A stretch of 36,430 bases of DNA from an uncultured Alphaproteobacteria bacterium (GTDB lineage Bacteria > Pseudomonadota > Alphaproteobacteria > HIMB59 > GCA-002718135), in NCBI GenBank assembly GCA_902575375.1, contig CACGRD010000011.1, positions 1 to 36,430 on the forward strand. Direction: 5' to 3'. The notes under the pieces were generated by a model, which saw only the letters and a program-made list of their open reading frames with translations, made no database searches and was not told where the DNA came from. Made by a program: the position numbers and the translations under genes. Of the stretch, positions 9,496-17,566 are shown piece after piece (the first letter of the stretch is position 1; each line of letters starts with the position of its first letter).

Positions 9496-10101
9496 TTACT
9501 TACCTTGTAACCTAATCCATTTAATGCAATCTTCAAGTCTATCATCTCCCCAAAATACTTCTTTGCCATCATACACAAATGTAGGACTCCCAAAAACCCC
9601 TTTTTTGTAGGCATATTCAGTATTGCTGAGATATTTATCTTTTATTTCCTGCTCATTAGCTTTCTTTATTGTTTCTTCTGGATCTAGATTAAGTTCTTTA
9701 AATATTTCGTTTAAGTTTGGCTGTATCGCTGGTTCTTTTCCTTGCTGAAACCATCTTTGATATGTTTTATAAACGTAATTAACACCCCAACCCTCATTCA
9801 TTCCAAGAATGGCAATTTGATTTGCTAAATCAAATTCTTTTAAAGGATAAGGAGCAGGAACCTTAGCTTCAAAACCGTAAAATTTTGCTCGTCTTTCTAT
9901 ATCTCTCCACATGTAATCTGATTTTATTTTTTTAGCTGGTGGAGTAAATGGAATATTATCCATATCCATCATAATTTTTCGAACACTGAAAGGGTGCCAA
10001 TTGAATTTGATATTTTCTTTTTTTGCTACATCATGCAATCTATTAACTGTTAAATAAGTATAAGTACTGCCAATAGAAAACCAAAAATTTATTTCTTTCA
10101 T
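9496..10101 (-). CDS. 2-hydroxychromene-2-carboxylate isomerase / DsbA-like (kappa-GST superfamily) protein
   Basis: KEINFWFSIGSTYTYLTVNRL N-terminus, NIKFNWHPFSVRKIM, C-terminal KGVFGSPTFVYDGKEVFWGDDRLE. Confidence 0.88.
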   Translation of the reverse strand: MKEINFWFSIGSTYTYLTVNRLHDVAKKENIKFNWHPFSVRKIMMDMDNIPFTPPAKKIKSDYMWRDIERRAKFYGFEAKVPAPYPLKEFDLANQIAILGMNEGWGVNYVYKTYQRWFQQGKEPAIQPNLNEIFKELNLDPEETIKKANEQEIKDKYLSNTEYAYKKGVFGSPTFVYDGKEVFWGDDRLEDCIKWIRLQGK

Positions 10102-10127
10102 CTAATATCTTTTTAAACTATTTTTTT

Positions 10128-10979
10128 TTATTTGATAATTATTTCTTCAGGTGTTGAGTCTATTTCTTTATTGTGATCCCATGTAATTCCATTTTTACCA
10201 GATCCAAACTTAGCAGATTTATTTATGAAAGGAAATTGATACAATATTGAATTAAAATATTTTTGTAATTTAGGTAGTTTCTTAAAATTAAGAAAAAAAT
10301 TAGAAACTAATGGAAATCCTAATTGTTCAAAAAAATTATCAGAGTTTACATTTTTTACAAATTTATAATATTTCAAAAATTCATAATAAAGTTCTAACGT
10401 ATCAAACAAATTAAAATCAGGTGAAGAAATATTATTTCCTATTAAAAAAAATTTTGTTTCTTCATTTTTTTTTGAACTAAGCCAATGTTCAAATTTTTGT
10501 AACTTCCCAACATTTGAATGTTCAAAGGCTTGATTAAAGACAGTTGACGCTTCACTTAACTCATCAATTTTTTTATCAAAATGCGTATAAGCAAATCGTG
10601 TAACTATATTCCTTAAATCAACAGTTTCTTGAAGCAATTGATTACATTCTAATTCTTCTTTAGAATTTTCTCCAAACATATTAAATTCCTTACCAAGAAA
10701 AGATAAGCAAGTAATAGATTGAGCAATTATTTTTTCTTTTCCTTCTTCACTAAATTGTAAATAGGGTAAATTGATTAGACTATTTTTTTTCTTTAAGGTA
10801 ATTTTATCCTTTTCGTGCCATTCACTACCATCATAAGTTAGGGAATTATTTTCGAATTTTGGTATCAGTTTATAAATTTTTGAAATAAGTGGAACCCCAG
10901 CGTAAATAATCATTTGTCTAGAAGTAGATCCCAAGCCTTTAGTGCTCCAGTAACCAAGTATAATTTTATCCACAGTCAT
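10128..10979 (-). CDS. glutathione S-transferase-like protein, mu-class-like N-terminus
   Basis: ILGYWSTKGLGSTSRQMIIYAGV, LPYLQFSEEGKEKIIAQSITCLSFLGKEFNMFGENSKEELECNQLLQETVDLRN resemble the mu-class GST thioredoxin fold and linker. Confidence 0.7.
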   Translation of the reverse strand: MTVDKIILGYWSTKGLGSTSRQMIIYAGVPLISKIYKLIPKFENNSLTYDGSEWHEKDKITLKKKNSLINLPYLQFSEEGKEKIIAQSITCLSFLGKEFNMFGENSKEELECNQLLQETVDLRNIVTRFAYTHFDKKIDELSEASTVFNQAFEHSNVGKLQKFEHWLSSKKNEETKFFLIGNNISSPDFNLFDTLELYYEFLKYYKFVKNVNSDNFFEQLGFPLVSNFFLNFKKLPKLQKYFNSILYQFPFINKSAKFGSGKNGITWDHNKEIDSTPEEIIIK

Positions 10980-11066
10980 TGTAAGTTATTGTTAAATTTA
11001 AATATTTTTAATATTTCATTAATATTTTCATAATACCTTAAAATTTTAATCTTTAAAGGAGGTAAT

Positions 11067-11678
11067 ATGATTGTAGCAAATTGGGATTATAAAATTACAG
11101 CATCTAAGGCTGTTGATGCATATAAGACGGCAACAAAGTATTTTGAAAAATACGGATCAATAGGAACCGCATTACAAAATCATATTGGCAGAGATACTGG
11201 TCTTTATACTTTTTTTGCAGGTTTTAATAACAATGAACATTTTGGAGAAATTGATGACAAAATTAGTTATGATGAAGACTTCCAAAAAGAAATGGAACCG
11301 TATTTTGAAATTACATCATGGGAAAAAATGAATTTTTATACTCCCAGATTACATAATATGGAACCAGATCCTGGTGTCAAAAATTGTTTTGCATTCTGGA
11401 ATTTTAGTCATGAAGATGAAGATTTAATACTAAAAGACTCAGAAACATTTTTTAAATATTGGATGGATGCAGGAGCTAATGGAGGCACTGTTGGTCAACT
11501 TAGAGGGTCACAGAACAATTGGGGATTTGGTATACGTTTTCAAAGCATGAAAGATTATGGTAAGGCTCAAGATAAACTTGATCAAGATGGTGTGTGGGCA
11601 AATCATAAAAATTTTTTTGATGGTATTACATGGCATGGCTTTAATTTGTCTAGAGTTCTAGAATCTAACTGGGATTAG
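11067..11678 (+). CDS. Protein of unknown function with apparent internal duplication (possible tandem alpha-beta barrel)
   Basis: 203-aa ORF with AAAGGAGG ribosome-binding site; two halves of similar layout (IVANWDY... and FAFWNFS...). Confidence 0.8.
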   Translation: MIVANWDYKITASKAVDAYKTATKYFEKYGSIGTALQNHIGRDTGLYTFFAGFNNNEHFGEIDDKISYDEDFQKEMEPYFEITSWEKMNFYTPRLHNMEPDPGVKNCFAFWNFSHEDEDLILKDSETFFKYWMDAGANGGTVGQLRGSQNNWGFGIRFQSMKDYGKAQDKLDQDGVWANHKNFFDGITWHGFNLSRVLESNWD

Positions 11679-11691
11679 AAAGAGGTAATTA

Positions 11692-12009
11692 ATGAAAATT
11701 TTAATAATAAACTTTAATTTAAAAGGACTTGAGGTTGATGCATTTAAAGCTCAGGCACATATTGATGCTATGGACTTTCGTGGTGTTGAAGGATTGATAT
11801 CTAAATATTTTATCGGTGATGAAAACGAAAATGTTTATGGGGGAGTATATATTTTTAAAGATGAAGAGAGTCTTGAGAAATATAAAAAGGGTCCAATATT
11901 TGAATTTTTATCAACTAATGAATTCTTTGATAATTTTACAACTAAGGAACACGGTGTAATTGATGGTCCATCAATTATTGCTGGAGCAAAAACAGAAACA
12001 ATTTCTTAA
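11692..12009 (+). CDS. YdhR-like / dimeric alpha-beta barrel protein
   Basis: MKILIINFNLKGLEVDAFKAQAHIDAMDFRGVEGLISKYFIGDENENVYGGVYIFKDEESLEKYKKGPIFEFL: monooxygenase-like ferredoxin-fold pattern. Confidence 0.7.
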   Translation: MKILIINFNLKGLEVDAFKAQAHIDAMDFRGVEGLISKYFIGDENENVYGGVYIFKDEESLEKYKKGPIFEFLSTNEFFDNFTTKEHGVIDGPSIIAGAKTETIS

Positions 12010-12015
12010 ATAATA

Positions 12016-12038
12016 TTAGCGAACCATCGGTTCGTTAA
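12016..12038 (+). terminator. Rho-independent terminator
   Basis: TTAGCGAACC-ATC-GGTTCGTTAA stem-loop (one G-T wobble) followed by a T-rich tract, just after the 12009 stop. Confidence 0.8.
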
Positions 12039-12085
12039 TTACTTTTCTTTTTATTAAAAAAATATTGTGATATTACTTATATTAA

Positions 12086-12160
12086 GCTGATATAGTATAA
12101 TGGTTATTACAGGCCGTTGGTAACGGTCAGATTCAAGTTCGATTCTCGGTATCAGCACCA
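12086..12160 (+). tRNA. tRNA-Thr (anticodon GGT), atypical D-arm and T-stem; encoded CCA
   Basis: Acceptor GCTGATA/TATCAGC 7 bp; anticodon stem GGCCG/CGGTC with loop TTGGTAA; T-loop TTCGATT; ACCA end. D-arm GTAT-AATGGTTA-TTAC is weak; variable loop is 4 nt. Confidence 0.8.
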
Positions 12161-12166
12161 TTAAAA

Positions 12167-12553
12167 ATGAAATATATTTTTGTATCATTAATTTTTTTTA
12201 TAAACGTTAAAACAATGGCCAAACAAATATCTGATTTAAATTGGGAAAAAAGAGTAGTGATAATTTCATTTGAAAACAAAAAGGAGAAAATATTTTTATC
12301 TTCACAAAAATTTATTCAAGAGAACAGATGCGCAGTAGATGATAGAAATGTACAGTTTATATTTTTTGAGAAATTTAAAAATACTGAATTTGAAATGCCA
12401 AAGTTTGTTAGTAATGAATTTGGGATATGGTTAATTGGCTACGATGGTTCTATTAAAGATTACAGTAAAGATGATAAAATATTTTCAAGGTTATTTAATT
12501 TAATTGACTCAATGCCTATGAGGCAAAATGAAATTAAAAAAGATAAATGTTAA
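12167..12553 (+). CDS. DUF4174-like small secreted protein
   Basis: N-terminal signal-like segment; KRVVIISF..., FGIWLIGYDGSIKDYSKD, C-terminal SMPMRQNEI resembling DUF4174. Confidence 0.7.
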   Translation: MKYIFVSLIFFINVKTMAKQISDLNWEKRVVIISFENKKEKIFLSSQKFIQENRCAVDDRNVQFIFFEKFKNTEFEMPKFVSNEFGIWLIGYDGSIKDYSKDDKIFSRLFNLIDSMPMRQNEIKKDKC

Positions 12554-12576
12554 ATAAAAAATAGTTATAAAATAAT

Positions 12577-12975
12577 TTAGATTTTATTAATATTTTTTAA
12601 AATCAATATTAAGTTTAAACAAGATATAATTGAAAAAATAACAGCATTTATGGTTATAATATTAAGATTTGTTTCCCCGGGACTATCGGTAAAAACGTAT
12701 CTCCAAAAATTTAATGCTGCTAAAAATTGAAAAAGAAAGATTATTAAAATAAATGGAAGCTGCCTTTCAAGACCTCTAAATACAATAATTGATAAAGCTA
12801 TAATGAATGTAATAAAAATAATTCCAATTATTTCTGACAAACCTGCAACAGCGTGATTAAAGAAACCTAAATTGTTAATTGAAAATTCGTCTGTAAATAT
12901 TATTAGTTGGATTGCAAAATAGGCAAAGAAAATAATATTAATTATAACAATTAAAATATCTACTTTTTTGATCAT
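12577..12975 (-). CDS. hypothetical membrane protein (about four TM helices)
   Basis: 132-aa strongly hydrophobic ORF; family not recognised. Confidence 0.7.
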   Translation of the reverse strand: MIKKVDILIVIINIIFFAYFAIQLIIFTDEFSINNLGFFNHAVAGLSEIIGIIFITFIIALSIIVFRGLERQLPFILIIFLFQFLAALNFWRYVFTDSPGETNLNIITINAVIFSIISCLNLILILKNINKI

Positions 12976-13010
12976 AACTGTGTATCATAGATCATAATTA
13001 AAAAATCAAT

Positions 13011-13667
13011 ATGGAAATTACATTATACTATTTCAAAATACCCTTTTGGAGAGCTGAGGTTACACGATTAGCCCTTTTTATTGGTGATATTCCTTTCAAA
13101 GATTATCGCTTTGAAAGTCAAGATACGGAAGAGCTAAAAAAAGATGGAAAACTTCCCAACGGGCTAATAGCACCATTTAAGCAGTTACCAGTTTTAGATG
13201 TTGATGGTAAAATTTTTGCACAAACTGGAGCAATTGCAAGATTTTGTGGCAAGTTATCTGGTTTATATCCAAAAAATAATGAATTTGAAGCAGCACAAAT
13301 TGATCAAATTATAGAAGCGGCGCAAGACATTAACTATCTTGTAACTCTATCTGGTAGAGATAAAGAAAAGGATCGATTAGCATTAGCTAGAAAAATATTA
13401 GCGACAAAACATTTACCAAAATGGTTTCAATTTCTTGAAAATTTACTTGCAGAAAATAAAGACTCTAATTTTTTTGTTGGTAACAAAATTTCTATTGCTG
13501 ATTTAGCAATTTGGAGATTACTCGGATGGTTAAGTTCAGGACTTTTAGATGGTGTACCAACTAATATATTAGAGCCATACAAAAAATTAAATAAATTGAG
13601 AGAAGAAGTATATAAGCATCCAAAAGTTAATGAATGGATGCTTAAAACATATGGAAAAAAAATTTAA
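13011..13667 (+). CDS. glutathione S-transferase, sigma-like
   Basis: MEITLYYFKIPFWRAEVTRLALFIGDIPFKDYRF; PFKQLPVLDVDGKIFAQTGAIARFCGKLSGLYP; SIADLAIWRLLGWL. Confidence 0.92.
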   Translation: MEITLYYFKIPFWRAEVTRLALFIGDIPFKDYRFESQDTEELKKDGKLPNGLIAPFKQLPVLDVDGKIFAQTGAIARFCGKLSGLYPKNNEFEAAQIDQIIEAAQDINYLVTLSGRDKEKDRLALARKILATKHLPKWFQFLENLLAENKDSNFFVGNKISIADLAIWRLLGWLSSGLLDGVPTNILEPYKKLNKLREEVYKHPKVNEWMLKTYGKKI

Positions 13668-13675
13668 AGTAATTC

Positions 13676-13996
13676 TTAAGTTTTTTTATAATTTCCAGAA
13701 GCTTCCGCTGCTTTTTTTACGGTACTAACCATATCAAATTTTGTATCTAAAATGATTAATTCATTTAACATTCCTGATTGTAAAGCTGTAACCTTCATAG
13801 CTAGCATTGATTCATAATCGCCTTCTGCTGTAGCAATCATGTCAAAGTCACCTCTTACAAATTCTAAAGTATGTAATTTACCTCCTGCTTTTTCAGTAGC
13901 ACTTCCAACAATCGCAGCTCTATCTTGATCTGGATTACTCATATATCCTTTAACATATTCTGGACTTAATTTTCCGATTAAATAAAATTTATTCAT
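13676..13996 (-). CDS. GYD domain-containing protein
   Basis: MNKFYLIGKLSPEYVKGYMSNPDQDRAAIVGSATEKAGGKLHTLEFVRGDFDMIATAEGD: GYD-domain pattern. Confidence 0.85.
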   Translation of the reverse strand: MNKFYLIGKLSPEYVKGYMSNPDQDRAAIVGSATEKAGGKLHTLEFVRGDFDMIATAEGDYESMLAMKVTALQSGMLNELIILDTKFDMVSTVKKAAEASGNYKKT

Positions 13997-14070
13997 ATTA
14001 CTCCTTTCAATTTGATGTTATTGATTACTAAAAATAATAAGTGAAGTTAAAATATAAAAATTAATAAATT

Positions 14071-14805
14071 ATGACAGCTTTAAGTGTAAATGTGAATAAA
14101 TTTGCTTTAGTAAGAAATGCAAGAGGTGCTGACTTACCAAACCTGATTGATATTAGTAATAAATGTTTAAACTTTGGTGCTGATGGAATAACAGTACACC
14201 CTCGCCCTGATGAAAGACATGCAAAATTTTCTGACCTAGAACCATTAAAAAATTTATTGGCAAAATTTGAAAATAAAGAATTCAATATAGAAGGATATCC
14301 ATCAGATTTTTTTGTTAAAAAAATAATTCAGGTTAAACCAGATCAAGTCACGTTAGTGCCAGATCCACCTGGTGCATTAACCTCTTCATTTGGTTGGGAT
14401 TGTCATGAAAATAAAGAATTTCTTCGAGATATTGTTAGTGAATTTAAAAAAAATAAAATTCGTGTTTCAATTTTTATAAATCCATCGATTAAAACACTCG
14501 AAAATTTAGAAGTTATACAAACTGATAGAGTTGAACTTTATACATACGATTATGCTCATAATTTTGTAGAGAATAAATATACTGCCATAAAGTCCTATAT
14601 AGACGTATCAACATATTTAAAAAAAGAATTTCCTAGTGTAAAATTAAATGCAGGCCACGATTTAAATTTAGCAAATTTAAAATTTTTCTTAGAAAATATC
14701 AATGATATCGAAGAAGTTTCTATAGGTCATGCTCTGATCTGTGATACTTTTGAATTTGGTTTAGAAAAAACAATTAAAAAATATTTATTTTTAACAAAAA
14801 ATTAA
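14071..14805 (+). CDS. pdxJ: pyridoxine 5'-phosphate synthase
   Basis: LSVNVNKFALVRNARG, GADGITVHPRPDERH, FNIEGYPS, LVPDPPGALTSSFGWD, LNAGHDLNLANL, SIGHALI. Confidence 0.92.
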   Translation: MTALSVNVNKFALVRNARGADLPNLIDISNKCLNFGADGITVHPRPDERHAKFSDLEPLKNLLAKFENKEFNIEGYPSDFFVKKIIQVKPDQVTLVPDPPGALTSSFGWDCHENKEFLRDIVSEFKKNKIRVSIFINPSIKTLENLEVIQTDRVELYTYDYAHNFVENKYTAIKSYIDVSTYLKKEFPSVKLNAGHDLNLANLKFFLENINDIEEVSIGHALICDTFEFGLEKTIKKYLFLTKN

Positions 14806-15423
14806 ATGACTTTTATCTTTTGGCTTAAATTTGCCTTAGTATGTATTGCTGGAGCAATGTCTCCTGGACCTAGCTTAGCATTAATTATCAGAAACAGTGT
14901 TACTGTTAATAGGTTTGCTGGCATTCTGACTTCTGTTGGTCACGGAATTGGTATGGGTGTGTACGCAATTTTTGCAGTGACTGGGCTAATAATTATTTTA
15001 ACAACAAATGAAATACTATTTCAATTTATACAAATTATTGGAATTTTATTTTTATTATTTATTGGCTTCCAATTTATTTTCAAAATAAATCAAGAAATTG
15101 AACATATAAATAATCAAAAAAATTTTAATTCATTCTTACAGGGTTTTTCTATAGCAATTTTAAACCCTAAAATTCTCATATGGTTTTCAGCAGTATTTTC
15201 ACAATTTGTTAAAATAGATGCTTCTTTTTTTTCGCACTCAATTCTTGTCATTACTGCATCTGTAATAGATGGCATTTGGTATATTATAGTTACAGTTGTA
15301 GTAACAAGTTATGGAATTGGCAATTTTTTTCAGAGAAGAAAAAATTTTATTCAAAAAACATCAGGAACAATTTTAGTTTTAATTAGTATACTTCTAATTA
15401 TAGATTTCTTCCAAAACTCTTAA
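14806..15423 (+). CDS. LysE/RhtB family amino-acid exporter
   Basis: MSPGPSLALIIRNSVTVNRFAGILTSVGHGIGMG, NPKILIWF. Confidence 0.92.
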   Translation: MTFIFWLKFALVCIAGAMSPGPSLALIIRNSVTVNRFAGILTSVGHGIGMGVYAIFAVTGLIIILTTNEILFQFIQIIGILFLLFIGFQFIFKINQEIEHINNQKNFNSFLQGFSIAILNPKILIWFSAVFSQFVKIDASFFSHSILVITASVIDGIWYIIVTVVVTSYGIGNFFQRRKNFIQKTSGTILVLISILLIIDFFQNS

Positions 15424-16476
15424 TATATTTTTTCCCATAATTTTTTCAATTTCAGTATTTTTATATCCTCTTTTTTCTAAACTTTCCTGAATTATCATGT
15501 GATCTAGACAATCATTCCATTTATTTGGCAAACAATCAAGACCGTCATAATCACTGCCTATTCCAACATAATCAATACCTATTTGATTAATTACATACTC
15601 AATATGATCAACAAATATTTCAATACTTGGACATATATTTGCTAATTTTTTTTGAAGAAAATGTTGTTTTGCGATCCATTGAGATGTTTTGTTTGAATGT
15701 TTTCTTTCAATAGAATTTAATTCATCAAGATATTTTTTTCTTTCTTTGGTTTCTCTTTCTTTAAAAAATTTATCAATAAAGAAAGGGTATGGATTAAGAC
15801 CAATCAAACCTTTTACTTTTTTAATAGCTTCAATTTGATCATCTTTTAAATTACGAAAATGAGGACACAAATTATACACGCTGGAATGCGAGGCTATAAA
15901 AGGTTTGGTACTTATTGATGCAATATCCCAAAAACTTTTCTCCCCAATGTGAGAAACATCTACTAACACATTATTATCTTGGCAAATAGAAATGACTTCT
16001 TTCCCGAATTCGTTTAAACCATGACTTTTAAGTTTTGAAGAATTGTATGTCTCATCATAATTTGATGAAACCCAATCCAAAGAATGATTCCATGTTGGGC
16101 CGAAATAGAAAAGACCCTTTTCAATAAAATGATATAAATTATTGATATCATTTTCTAAACCCTCTCCACCTTCCATTGAAATTGGGAGTATTAACTTATT
16201 TTTTTCTATTGCTTCATTAATGTCCGAAAGTTTTTTTGGAATGACAATTTCTTCATGTGATGAAATTCTTTCAATCTCATCATACATTTTATCAGCTCTT
16301 TTAAAAAAATTTTGTTCTTTAGAATTACTTGAAACCCAAATAATTAAAATTTCTAGATCAATTTCAGATTTTAATAATCTTGGTATGTCCGTATGCCCGT
16401 GCGATGTAAGTTTCGAAACATCTTCGCCTACGATAACTCTTTGCACAAGATCATTATGCAAGTCTGCTACAAACAT
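15394..16476 (-). CDS. membrane dipeptidase-like, peptidase family M19
   Basis: DLHNDLVQR, SMEGGEGLEND, FGPTWNHSLDW, DVSHIGEKSFWDIASISTKPFIASHSS, VGIGSDYDGLDCLP. Confidence 0.93.
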   Translation of the reverse strand: MFVADLHNDLVQRVIVGEDVSKLTSHGHTDIPRLLKSEIDLEILIIWVSSNSKEQNFFKRADKMYDEIERISSHEEIVIPKKLSDINEAIEKNKLILPISMEGGEGLENDINNLYHFIEKGLFYFGPTWNHSLDWVSSNYDETYNSSKLKSHGLNEFGKEVISICQDNNVLVDVSHIGEKSFWDIASISTKPFIASHSSVYNLCPHFRNLKDDQIEAIKKVKGLIGLNPYPFFIDKFFKERETKERKKYLDELNSIERKHSNKTSQWIAKQHFLQKKLANICPSIEIFVDHIEYVINQIGIDYVGIGSDYDGLDCLPNKWNDCLDHMIIQESLEKRGYKNTEIEKIMGKNILRVLEEIYN

Positions 16477-16480
16477 TTAA

Positions 16481-17068
16481 TTATTTAATAATCTCCATTT
16501 TAATTATTTTATCTGGATCAGCAGGTGGCTCGCCTCTTGTGATATTATCTACATACTCCATACCTTCAGTAACTTGAGCCCAAACAGTATATTGACCATC
16601 TAAAAAAGAGCAGTCATTAAAACAAATAAAAAATTGACTATTAGCACTATTCGGGTTTTGTGCCCTTGCCATTGACACGGCTCCTCTTCCATGATTTTCT
16701 GATGAAAATTCAGCCTCTATATCAGGAAGTTTTGATCCACCTGTGCCAGCCCTTGATAAGTTAAAACTATCATTACTTGAATTCCCAAATTCTACATCTC
16801 CTGTCTGAGCCATAAACCCATCTATAACTCTATGAAAAACAACCCCATCATACTGTCCTTCTTCTATGAGTTGCTTGATTTGTTTAATATGTTTTGGTGC
16901 TACATCTGGTTTTGTCTCCATTACAACAATACCATCTTTAAGTGTCATATGGATAATATCTTTTTTTTCATCAGCCATTAAAATCTCTCCTTTTAAAAAT
17001 ATTGAGAAAATGAAGATGAAAATAAATAGTTTTTTAAATTTAATCATATTTGTTTTCTTTACCTTCAC
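16481..17068 (-). CDS. peptidyl-prolyl cis-trans isomerase, cyclophilin type, exported
   Basis: YDGVVFHRVIDGFMAQTGD, GRGAVSMARAQNPNSANSQFFIC, LDGQYTVWAQVTEGMEYVD; N-terminal hydrophobic signal. The start may be the internal Met at 17047. Confidence 0.94.
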   Translation of the reverse strand: MKVKKTNMIKFKKLFIFIFIFSIFLKGEILMADEKKDIIHMTLKDGIVVMETKPDVAPKHIKQIKQLIEEGQYDGVVFHRVIDGFMAQTGDVEFGNSSNDSFNLSRAGTGGSKLPDIEAEFSSENHGRGAVSMARAQNPNSANSQFFICFNDCSFLDGQYTVWAQVTEGMEYVDNITRGEPPADPDKIIKMEIIK

Positions 17069-17091
17069 CCAAATTGTTTTATATATATGTA

Positions 17092-17556
17092 ATGCACATC
17101 TTTGAAGAAAATATCAAGAAATTAGACTTAAATATTCCTGATATGCCAACACCACTTGCAAATTACGTTCCTTATAAAATTTCAGATAGTACCCTTTATG
17201 TATCAGGTCAAGGACCTGTAATAGATGGTAAAATTTTGTATAGTGGAAAAGTTGGTGAAGATATTTCTGAAGAAGAGGGAATAAAAGCTGCTGAAATTTG
17301 CTGCATTAATATTATCGCTGCTTTAAAAACATCAATAAATGGAGATTGGGACAGATTAGATACCTTTTTGAAACTTGGGGGTTTTGTCAATTGTAATGAT
17401 AACTTTACTGATCAACCTAAAATCATAAATGGAGCATCAGATCTATTAGTTAGTATATTTGGTGATAAAGGAAGACATGCACGGTTCGCAGTTGGATCAA
17501 ATGCTCTTCCACTCAATATTTCTGTTGAAATAGACGCAATAATTAAAATTAAATAG
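17092..17556 (+). CDS. RidA family protein
   Basis: PTPLANYVPYKISDSTLYVSGQGPVIDGK...GKVGEDISEEEGIKAAEICCINIIAALK..GGFVNC..; start set at ATG 17092 (MHIFEENIKKLDLN) rather than the ORF-track Met at 17050. Confidence 0.9.
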   Translation: MHIFEENIKKLDLNIPDMPTPLANYVPYKISDSTLYVSGQGPVIDGKILYSGKVGEDISEEEGIKAAEICCINIIAALKTSINGDWDRLDTFLKLGGFVNCNDNFTDQPKIINGASDLLVSIFGDKGRHARFAVGSNALPLNISVEIDAIIKIK

Positions 17557-17566
17557 CATACTCAAA

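Noticed and set aside
12086-12160. tRNA as an integration site for a genomic island
   Set aside because: No integrase nearby and no second copy of the tRNA 3' end (GTTCGATTCTCGGTATCAGCACCA) noticed elsewhere in the window.
14061-14285. 74-aa ORF on minus strand
   Set aside because: Antisense shadow of pdxJ; composition mirrors the sense gene.
16142-16480. 112-aa ORF on plus strand
   Set aside because: Antisense to the well-supported M19 dipeptidase.
16866-17105. 79-aa plus-strand ORF and 60-aa minus ORF at 17208-17390
   Set aside because: Antisense to the cyclophilin and RidA genes respectively; no independent support.
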